DNA of 64,000 nt from Sitta carolinensis (Eukaryota; Chordata; Aves; Passeriformes; Sittidae). Below, one piece after another: positions 33,036 to 45,000 of the stretch; position 1 is the first letter of the stretch; every line of letters begins with the position of its first letter. The position numbers and the translations under genes were made by a program. The stretch is taken from positions 19,843,649-19,907,648 of the forward strand of contig CM063291.1 in NCBI GenBank assembly GCA_032173965.1, read 5' to 3'. The notes beneath the pieces are model-generated. The model did no database searches. It was not told the DNA's origin and saw only the letters and a program-made list of their open reading frames with translations.

Positions 33036-36000
33036 CTAAAACACAAAGAGCACAAGAGTTGGTCAGTGTGTGCAAGAACAGGTAAAAACACAGTACCAGA
33101 TCCTGCAATTCTTCATTTTATCAAAGTACACTTTTTTCAACCATGTCCATATGCTGACTCTCTTGAGCAACATTTTATAATTACACTGTGGGTTAGAACA
33201 CAAGCAAGCTTCCCTCTGTGAAGACTGATAAGCAATGTAGATTTTGATGCAGAAATTGACCCTGAGAAGCACCACACATCCTCATTTATAGAGACAAGAC
33301 TAGTCTGCTGTAGTCTGAGGCTCCTGGGCCTGAAGAAACTGAGTCCAGAAACTCAGAAACCTCAGGCCCAGGAGCCTCAGACTACAGTCTGCCATTTTCT
33401 AACATACTGCAGGATTCACAGCATGTGAAATCACAAAGTGGATTTCCCAAGCAGGAGTTGGAAGCAAAAACTGTAAAAAAAACCCCAAACAACCAAAACC
33501 ACCAACCCACAACAGAAAACTAGCCAGAAAACTAAAATCAAACCTCCCAAATAGTAATAATAAAAAATTCTTTAAAATTGTTAGTACAGAGCAACTATTG
33601 TGTTACAAACAATTGCTGAAAACTGCAAAGTTACTGCTGGACAGAATTATACACTGTGGAGAATACTCATGGTAGTTTCAAAACTACTTTCCTTTTTGAT
33701 AAAATTGTTCATATCTATGCACAGTTTTGCAAGTATTGCAGATATAATTGTGCAAGCAAATTAAAGCCCTGACAAACAATTGTCTTGTATTTGGACTGGA
33801 GCTATCCACATTTCCCAAGCCTAATGCTTCCTAAGATATAAGGCTACAATAGCACTAGCTGTCTAGTGTTTATTAACAACTTTTGCAACTGAAGCTTGCA
33901 TTCTCTGGAGCCCCTTAACAATAAAACAAGTGAATCCCCAGTCAGCTGTATATTAATTTCCAAGGTTTATAGTAACAACAACATTACACTTGAAGAATAA
34001 AATACTTACTACTTGTCACTCACAGTCAACCCTTAATTTACAGGAAATGTTGTATTTCATAGCAAACGATTCTATTTCTGTTGTTGTACAATGCAGGGTT
34101 ATCAGATGCTGCTTTAACAATACAGCAGATACATTTATTAAAAATCTAGGCCGCATCCCTTGTGACAATGTCAGAATCAAGTCCTGAGAAGGCACATTAC
34201 TCCTATTCTCATATGGGAGAACACACTCTCAGCAACCAGAGCCTTCTGAAGACAGCAATTCCCATATAGACTGAAAGAACCTCAGGCTTTGCCATCAGAA
34301 AGATATAATACACAACAAACTTCTGTTTTTCTACAAACTTAAATGCTATTTCCTGTCTAGCATAGAAGTCTCTGATGTACCAATGGTGCTAGCTTAAAAA
34401 GCATGTAAAGAAAACAGATTTCTAATACCCTTGCACAAATCTTGTAAATATTCACTAAGGATAATTCAGAGTGCAAATTCACAGACTGAAAAAATGCCTC
34501 TGACATCTTTTGATAAGACTTTGAGACAAATAATAGTAAGGGTAGAAGAGAACACTTAGGAAGTCATTGAGTCCATGTTTCATCTGAGCACAAAATGACC
34601 AACATATGGCTATACCCTGTATTTAAACTAATATACATTAGAGCACTGAAATTGTTTTTATTTGGAATTGAAAGCTGCAAGGTAAGTCTTGGCAGTATTT
34701 CTTCAGAAAATATATGGCAAAAGCATTGTTCAAGATAGCCTTCAGGTACAACACTAAAGTGAAAAAGAGCTCCTTTTCCTGTCATCTCAGCAGTCCTGTA
34801 GGGAGCAGTTACAGCACGTGCTCTTGTCACAGACAAGTGTCTCACAATATGTAACTAATGACAAGAACTTCTGGAAGAAAGCAAAATACTTTTAGAGACA
34901 CCAAATACTATACTGTATCAGCCAAATATTCTCAGTATTGTACCATATTTGCATGTTTTTCCAGTGGAAACAACTACACAGCTTTCAGCAAAGTACAAAA
35001 GCAGGAAATCTGTAGCACATCTTTAATATGCAACTGCATAGTAAAGCACTTAGTTTTCTAACTTCCACTTGTCCAAAATCAGGGTAGCAGGACTAACACA
35101 CCCACCTCGCGAACTTCATTCTCCTTCATAACATGTCTCGTAATGTAGCGGATGGAATCCAGAGCTGCTTCCAGGGTGTTCCTGGATGATTCTGAGCCAT
35201 TCATATTTGCTGTTTCCTCCTTCTGAGCAAAGTACCTATCAACATGGCTTCTCATGCACAGCAGCTTGGGCAGCTTGTGCAGAAATATCCTGCGAACCCA
35301 GGGTGCCATGGCATTGTGTGTGGACGAGGAGCGGTGGTGGATATTGATAGCAAAGACAGTGATCACGATGGACAAGGTCACAAATATCATAGTAAACACC
35401 AAGTACTCTCCTATGAGTGGGATAACTTTAGAAGATGATGGAATAATTTCTTCAATAACAAGAAGAAAAACAGTCAAAGATACCAGTACTGAAGTGCAGA
35501 GTGAAATTTTTTCGCCTTCATTTGAAGGAAGATAGAAGACAAGGACTGTTAGAAATGAAAGCCCAATACAAGGAATAATGAGAAACAAAGTGTAAAAAAG
35601 TGGCAAACGTCTAATTATAAAAGAATACGTAACAAAAGGATACCAGCAGCATCCATCAGTCCTGTTTCCTTTGCTCCCTGTTGCAGTCACTATTTCCCAT
35701 TCTCCATTATCAAAAAAATCTCTTTTGTCAACATCATAATCTTCAAGAATTAGATCAACCTGTGAGCCATCATAAGTCCAGGAACCAAATTTCATTGAGC
35801 AATTTTGAAGGTCAAAGGGAAAGAATGTTACATCAATAGTACAAGAGCTTTTGTAGTTTGCTGGTGGAGTCCAAGCAATGGTGCCATCATATTTTACCAC
35901 AGTTTTTGTAGATGTTCCCTCAAAACGTCCATCTGCACTGAAAAAAGAGAAATAAATGCAGGCAATTACAATGGGGTGTTGGGGTATATTTAAAGAAGAA

Positions 36001-39000
36001 ATTATGCTTTGTTATTGTCATTTCAGTTGTTTATCCCTTGATAGCCAAAATTTTGTATCATCTTCATTGTCAACTTTTTTTCCTCAGATCTGAATCTCAT
36101 ATAGGTAAACAGCTTTGGAAGACTGAAGAATATTTTCAAGTTCTGAAAAGATCTGTGCAACTTTGTATGGTCTCAATGACTTAGGAAAGGATTGTAAAAT
36201 CCTGATCTTTAATAGCATGACCCAGCTCTGGTGTTTCTATTAATAAGACAGAAAAAGTACTTTTGAATTTGGCCAAATCATAATTATTGAAGAAAAAGAG
36301 TCACAAAACTGGTAAAATAATACTTGTGTCCGCATTTGAATTTATAATCACTGCAACAGCCTTTTATCCTGACTCAACAAGTCAGGAAATGTAAAAGTAC
36401 AGTAGATGTACCTGAGTTGTGCAGAAGGATTAATTTTAAATCTATCATTTTTGAGATCTGTTAAATTTCAAAAGAAAAAAAAAAACAAACAAAGCAAATC
36501 CAACCCCTCTTACAGTTAAATGTATCTGACTTTAATTCCAAGCTGAATATACCCTACAAGTCAGGAATTAGTTGCTTCCATCCCATCACTCTACACTATT
36601 CATAGCCAGCACTGTGCAAGACATTTTTTTCTACTTAAGAAAAAAGTTTACACAACAAAATGGAAATAACATTTTCAAAGGAACTAGAAATTCCATTCAG
36701 AAGTAAAGCAAAGCATTTGAGCATTTAACATGGCAACGAAGTCCATTTGCATTCAGAGGCAAGTTCTTCCACAGGTTCTTAGCCCACTAAATGTACACAT
36801 TATGTCAGTCCAATGAGCCTCCTAGAAGCAGTTTGGCCAGTGAAATTATAAATTAAAAACATTTTGTATGAAAAGATTAAAATCTTACTTGTCATACAGC
36901 ACAATATCTGGAATCCAAATAGAATCTGATGGGACACGGATAGATGTTATTCCAGCATAGTCTTCAGGATTCCACCTTAATTTTACATCTATCCATTCCT
37001 GTGGATATGTGAGATGTAAAAATCATTACTATTGGGAAGTGGATTTAAACAGGTTGATACCAGAGGAAAATAGATAACAATTGTTGTTTAACAACAATTA
37101 AACTGAACTAAAATTTGCAGAAAACAATGAATTTGCTGAACAGGCTTGTAGTTACCTCACTCAGTATTTGTTTTCTAAGAGCTACTTGACAATGTTTCTG
37201 TACAGAACTTAAGATATGATGTTCCTTTTTCAGAGCATGTATTTATAAGTAAGAGCTGTTATAATGTAATTTAATTGTATAAATTAAATTTGAAAAAAGC
37301 TTATTCTGGATGAATACCAATGACTGGAAGCTAATCAGAAGCAATTTAGACATTTTCATCAGACAAAAAAACCCATCATGCTCAAACTGGTTCAACTTCA
37401 AAAGATCTGCAGAAACTATTAAAGAGTACACAAAGAATCATCAACCCAAATGGCCATTTCATATTCACTGACCAGTCTCGAAGTTTTCCTAAAAATAAAA
37501 ATTTGACCTAAAATTACAGTTACTGGAAAAGAGGGGAATAGAAAGCAAAAGGAAAAAAATCAAATAAACAAACAGAAAGGAATTAGCCCAAACAAAAATA
37601 ATTCCATAAGCTAGTAAGTATACCTAGCATCTGCAAAGATTCTTCTCAGTTAAACCAAGAATGATTTGTGAGCAGCATAACCCAAGTAAATAGTGGCAAT
37701 TATGTTTAGCACTGGACTCTAACAATTACAAAGCTTTATGCTTTTTCCTGCCCAAACCCAAATATTCTTAAAAGAAAAATTTCCTTCTAGCAAGCATATT
37801 TAACTTTGAAACTGGAATTCTTCAGTAATGTATATCAAATAATTTCAAATATCCCACAGGATAAAGACCTCAAAACTATTATACAGAAGAATACCCCAAC
37901 CATACTTTTCTTAATTAAGTTTTTGAATGAAAACTTTGGTACTGGAGCAGCAATTTATGGTTGGATATATACACCTTGGTATATTAAATGGCCATGCAAA
38001 GCCATATCAGATTTCTTTTAATTTGGTGAATTTTTATTTACCTTGTTGTTATGGGTTTTTAAAGAGGTTTGTCACAATTAATCCTTTAAAGCATTTCCAG
38101 GGACATTCTATAAAGATATTATGTGAAATAAAATTTCATGCAAGAACTAAATTTTATGAATATATAATTAACTAGAAAAGTTTCTTCCAATTTTTGATTT
38201 GCAGTTAGGAAACTTCAGAATTTTTCATCAATATTTTACACATACCTGTTTCAACCATACATTTGTTGTCATCAATTGATTTTTCTCATCCTGTAAAATA
38301 AAGCATATATCACAAAATAAAATCTATCTATAGGAAAAAGCTGCTTTAGTTCACAGATGTCTGTAACTTAAAATACAAAACACACTGCTGAAAGCATTCC
38401 AACCACTAAGTATGTTTATATGAGAACATTATTTATCCATCTACAGGGCATTTTTATTATACAGGTAATAATTTAAGATGCTCAATCTATTGTGTTTACC
38501 AGGCACATTTATTTCACATGAAATTATGCTCCTTTTAAAGCTAGTGGAAAAAAAGTACAACTTATTTGCCATACATACCACATCTACTAGCTGAGAGATT
38601 GCAAGGCCAAACTTGATTTTTATTGTGTCATTCAAGCGTTCCACTGGACGGACCCATCTTTGATAGTCTTCAAATAAATGCTTAAACAAACGATCTTCAC
38701 TTTTAGCAATAAAAGAAGGTTCAGATACAGCTACACGAAAAAAAATTAACATTAATTCAAATGAGCAGTGTACATCTGCATTCTTGTGTCCAGTTACAGC
38801 TCTTTTTACGCGAAGTTCAATTTCTCATCTCATCCCCTTTTCTTTAGGATCATGCCCAAGGTTGTGGAAGTAGAATTTTATAATGTTACCTGGTTTTATT
38901 AGCATACTCATACCATTATCACGCTTCTAAAATTGATGACTCAAGAACATTAAGATAATCTCAGTAGGCAAAAAGCTCTTTTATCATTTACCCACTGCCA

Positions 39001-42000
39001 TGCAACTATGGAACTCCTCTGAAATTGAAAGCTGATCTATGAGGGACTGAAGTTCTGTCAACCTACATCCACATTACACATCTGTAGTGTATTGCACGAC
39101 TTGCAATCCAGTTTGAAACTTCAGTCTCTACATGTTTAATGTACTTCTTCTAATGTTTGGGCAGATTTACCATATACAAATTTTGCTGCACTTCTGGAGC
39201 ACTTTTCTTCACACTGTTTTGCATCTTAGATGCATATGTCAAACTCGACCTGTTCAAATGTTACACTGACTGGAATGTACCTTTCTAGTTCTTTTTCATA
39301 GATCTCAAGGGGTCATTTTGGGGAAGATGGAGAGAGGGGAGGAAAAAAGGTAAGATCAGAGTCTAGCTAAGTAGCTTGAGTAAGAACAGCTTTCAAAGGT
39401 GGTGTGAAAGACCTGAAGATGGCTGCTGCCTCAGAAGCACAAACTACATGCATCACCTTGTATGGAAGGGTCTCCAATCCCCAGACATAAATTAGGAAGA
39501 CTACCAGAAAACACTGACATATATTCTAGATAAAGATTTTTACTACTTGCCAATGAAATTTAAAAGGGAACTACTGCCAAAAAAGACCTACCAACTATAT
39601 CATCAGTTTAAGGGACAGCACAAACAAAAGAAAGAAGCTCACCACCATCTCCTTTTAATGTAGACTTAAAATATTATTCTATTACATAAATCTATGGCAT
39701 GACCTCTCTAGAAATCATGTGCTTACTAACAACATCCATCTAAAAAAAGATATATCAGAAGCAGAAAATCACCAGAGAATGTCATAAACAGATTAAAAAC
39801 AGAGACAGTCATCCATACAAGGAGAGATTTAAAAGATTAACATTACTTTGTTTGGAGAGGAGGTGAATTTAGTCCATGTAACAAAAGTAGATCAAATAGG
39901 AACGATACGTGCAGAAAAAACATTGGCGGTAGTTAATAATTCTCATAAAAGAAGCTAAAGGAAACAAAGCATCAATTAAATGCAGCATAAATAATGTCTC
40001 CTTGAAGATCATTACCATCACCATTCAGTAAATTGGGAATTCACAGATACTGAAGAGGACTAGGATTTTAGAATTGCCTGGGATGACTACACTGCATGAC
40101 AGGTAGTGTCACACCTACATAGGGTATCAGTTTTTCTCATTCCCCCAAAACTTGCAAAAGCTACCTCAGAGTTTGACCAACCCTTCCATGAACTGGCATT
40201 TGTGGCAGAGGCTGGGCTAACACCACGTAAGCCATTAATGTGAACTGACCTAACCCAGCCTCTGCAGCCTAGACCAATTAAGATGGGCAGCCCAAGTTTT
40301 AAGTTCCCTTCCATTCATCAAAGTGTGACAGCAGTGGCTTCCTGATGGGCTGCAAAAGGCTTCAGATGTAGGTCCTTTGGACAAAACACCCAAAGCACTG
40401 CAGAGCCCAGCAAGGCAGTTCCCCCCCTTTGGCACTGCAGGTGTGGTGCAGTCCAGTAGAAATATTATTATTTTACACACTAAACAGATTTCTCTGAAGT
40501 GTCATAGAGCAGCAAAAGCAGAACGTAGCTTAAGAAACAGGGCCAGCAAAGTGGGAGCAGCAGGACCCTTTTTCCTACAAGTCTTACCCTATACCAACGT
40601 GCTGCTGAATGGCTCTTGCTGTGGGTCAAATCAACATTTGTGGTTTAAGACAGGTCACTCTTCTGTTTCAAAATAGAAATCTTTCTGTTTAGAGTGCATT
40701 TCATTTGCTCACAAACCTACCGTTCTTTGAGATACATTATTTGTACATGTTCTACAATTTGGCACATCTCTATTTCAAGACTGTGGACCTGAGGGATGTG
40801 CAAAGAATTGATGGGCAATTTACACCACACCTCTGAGATAGTTCAGGTGAATACAGGAAAACTCACAGGACATAAGAATTGCTGCCAAAAAGGATCCAGC
40901 CACAGAACATTACACATGTACAAGTAATCTTGTAAATGTACTACTGCCAAAAATATATTTAAGTAGTTCAGTATATCCACATTAGCCAAGAATTTTTTCT
41001 TATTTGTAACTATACACAGATTTGCCAAGCCCTACATTTTACAGACATCCAAAAGAATGCTTCCTGAAGACACAACTTAATTTCTCTATTTCTATATCCC
41101 TATTTCCTGAATTATGAATGGTTTTGTGTATATTTCAGCCTAATATTTCATAAATACTTGATTTTTGTATTAGTGTTAATAACATTTCCCTCCTTCAGTT
41201 ACAACTCTCTACTGAATCTAAGACTGACTATGCAGCTGGATATTATCCCTCCATTAATTGACCTTGAAGCAATGCAGAGGCAAAGTTGCACTTTCACTAT
41301 TCCTGTGTTCCTGTAAGATGACCTCCTGTACAACAATACAGCATCTTCAGGGTACGTGTTGTTTCCAGATTAAGCTTCTCTTGAAACACAGCATCTCCTC
41401 TGCTGTGCTAAAAGGGGACAAGTTCCTTTATTGCTTTTATATACTTACAGATTATTTCTCAAACATTTTATACTCAGACCTCTAATATACTCACTAACCT
41501 ATTACACTAATCTATTACAATGACCATTATTTACTAACAATATAGTTCAATTATTTCTTTCTTATTTTTTCTGATCACAAATGTATCCACAATTTTGAAT
41601 ATTTCTAGTGTATTCTGTTTATTAATACACTGGGGTAAACTGATCTAGAAAAACATCTTAAACAAAGGAGAGCTCCATGAGGAGGCTGGGAATGCTAACA
41701 GTATATTAAGACTTGGCAAAAACAAAGTAAGTAATCACCCCTACCTTGTACATTTTATTTAACAGGGCCATTCAAATAATTTGTTACATAGACTTCGTGC
41801 GTTTTATATCTCTTTTCCATGTAGCTATGATTTTAAAATTACAACAAGGGGCTGTGATTCTTAGTTACTCCTTGTATTAACATCCATAAAAAATTGTGAA
41901 GAGCTGGTGACAAGTGAAAAAAATGTAAAGGGAAGAAAACAGTTTTAGAGGCTTAAGGCAGCAGAGTAGCTATGCTGGTTGGAGAAAAACAGAAAGAGGT

Positions 42001-45000
42001 TAAAACCTATGACTAGCAAGCTTAGCAAAGAAACACCTCAGAGTAAAATCTCATACTAAACCAAATAGCAAGAGATTATGTCAACATTCTCCCCTGCCAC
42101 TAGCTCAGTGTACTAAAAAATACTTAGAAGAGCTTGCCTGTATTTGTATGTTTTCATTTTTATTGAGGCCAAGTAACCACTGCAGTTTAAATCAAAGGTA
42201 GCTCTCTGCACTGTTCAGTGGTAATTCCCAATGACAATGCTTACTTTATTATTTGCACCTTAAACTCTTCTCATTGCCCCTCAGTATGAGTACGTATCAA
42301 GCAACCAAAAAATCAAAAAAAACCACCAAAATCACATATGATGTTGAATGGTCTAAATTTTAATTCTGCACAAAGGAGACAAATGTTTATGCACAAAGCA
42401 GACTAATAATTCAAACTTTTTTTAAACTCTGAAGTAGTTGGAGAACACTTTTGACAAAAGGCTAAGTAAAAATTCTAATGGAACATTTGACCTTGAAAAC
42501 ACTGAATTTAAAAATTCGGTTCTACCTTTTCCTCCATAAGTATTTAGCAAGCTATTTTATTAAAGTATTTTGGAAGAACTATTTAGAAAATATGATGAAA
42601 TGTTACATGGGTCTCAGATGCATGAATAGCATGATGTAACATGTATATATCTATTTATCTTAACATTCTCAACTCAAAATTTCACATGGGCTGATAATGG
42701 CTGACTTTTTCAGTGTTGCAGATAAGAAGCAAAAGATGAGTTTTACAAAAGAATAACACTTCTGTAATTTACTGTACCATTATGGAATTAAATTTTCTAG
42801 CACCTTAAAATGATTTAGCAACGCTATTCCTTTTATAAGGATTACCAGTGAAATATTTAGTGTTACAGCCTTGATCCCAGATGTATTTTCATAAATCTTA
42901 GTTTTTAAATAAGAGAACATCACAATCCTGTTTCTCCAAATAAAAAGTTCTCATTGAACTGTATTCCTCTGCAGTTCTTTAGATAAAGACTCTAGGAGCC
43001 AGGTTGGCAATGCAGGTGTAGCAATGGTCCTTACACTATAAACAGTGCAGTTCAAAGCATTTTCTAATTTAAACAGTGCAACTCAAAGCATTTTTTCTAA
43101 TTGACAGAATTGAACGTTAACGATTTCAGGTTTTCTTCACGTCTCTACTGAGTGCAGTTTCAAAGGAGGCCCATGGGGAAAGGGAAAGGGTCAGTCTTCA
43201 AAGTGTAATGTTAAGATGTATATCCAGAAGTAATATATATGACTAATGCATGACTATAACGATATACATATATTATTGTTTATAATCACATATTATATAT
43301 TACGACAAAACCCCCACTACTAAGGACAATAAACGTTGAAAAATATCCATACTTTGCAGTTAACATATTCTTTAACTCTGGGCTATTATAACACAAACTC
43401 TTATCCACAAATCTAACTTGCACATACTACAACTAATAATTTCCTTAGAAATCTGGAAGGTGAATTAATATATACAGTACACCTACCTTCAGTACTCTAG
43501 TATATTTATTAAGATGATCTCCCATCATTATTTCATTAGGTAGAAAAGACAGGTAATGTATTAAATTGAAGTTTTATTTTTATACTGATTCCTCCGACCC
43601 TTTGAAAAGGATCATGAGTCATACTTCCTGCATGGTCTTTAATTTTTTGGCCTACTTTTCCTTCTATGCATTAGCAATTGCCCAGAATCCAATCAGAGTA
43701 AAGCGTTTAATTAACAGCAAGCATTCAGAAAGATCACAATCATCTTAACTAGGATGTCTGTAAGTCAAAGCAGCAATATTAACACTATTTCATTTACTGA
43801 ACAGAAGTCAGAAAAGCCAACTATTACACTGTGAACTTCCCAGAGCAATCTTTTCCTCCCCTGTTGAAAAAATAAAGGCAAATCCCATCACCACACCTAC
43901 AAGCATGGAAAAGGTGGCTTTAAAGTTACTGGGAGGATTTGTGCCTTCTCTCTTACCTAGCACATCAACCTCCAGCCAACCGGTAGCAAAATAAAGTTAC
44001 ATATATTGGACATGAGACTGTGAGGAATTTTGAACTACAATACTGCTTAGTACTTACCAATACACACAGAGGTTCAAGGGCTGCTCACAGAAAGCAGGGA
44101 AGGTGTTTCTAACATCCAACTCAAATTCAAAATGTTAAAGTTACAACTTGATAGTTGTAAAGGAGAATGAAACTATCTCCTAACAGCTAAGCAACAAGGT
44201 ATAATTATGGCACATACTTCTGAATACATGTACAAGTTTGGTTAGTAACCATAATAGACTGCCATGTAGTTTGTAAACCAACCAAGAAATAAATGTGAAC
44301 TGACAGTCAGTCCTTAGATGAAGAGCTAATTGGACCACAAATCATTCCTTTCTGAATACCCGTGCTGTGGATTCTAGGGTAGGCCCACACCATGTGCCAG
44401 AGAGCTTGCTGACCTCTCCAGTGGCACGGCTGCCTGCAGCAGTGACAGCCACGTGCAGGTCTGTGCCGTGCCTCAGCGCCTCCGAGCTCACCGACACTGC
44501 TGCGCTGCATCCAGCTCCCAGCACCGGGACCCCTCGCCCTGCCCAGCAGCAGCGACACAGCCAAAGGCTGCTTCTGCTTAGCCTGCCCTGGGGAAAAGGC
44601 CTGGCAATCCGAAGGCAGGAGGACTTCCCTGTAACAGAGCCGGGATTTTGTCATCTCTCTTTGTACCACTTTTAATCACTGCTTCATTCGCACTGATTGC
44701 TGACCTGTCAGTAAAGACTGAAGATGGACTGTGAAGTCAGCACCGAGGAATGCTGAAAGCAAGCAGCAAAAAGGGTGTATAGAAGTGCAGATAGCACAAG
44801 GACACAAGGAAGAACAAGTATGTACGATCTGATAAGTGGAATAATTTATAAATTTAGAGGTAATGTGTCATGGAATTAAACACAAATCTGAAATGCAGGT
44901 AAAAAAGACCTTATGGAAATAAGAAACAGGCCAGGGCTTCTCACAAGCTGCCAGTGCAGCCCCTGGGTGCTGCAGATGTTGGGCACTGGCCTTGCCGTGT

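Noticed and set aside
44342..44669. Overlapping frames on both strands in a GC-richer patch of CHRNA5 intron 1
   Set aside because: No known domain, no flanking splice sites in a consistent frame, and equal openness on both strands point to base composition rather than coding.
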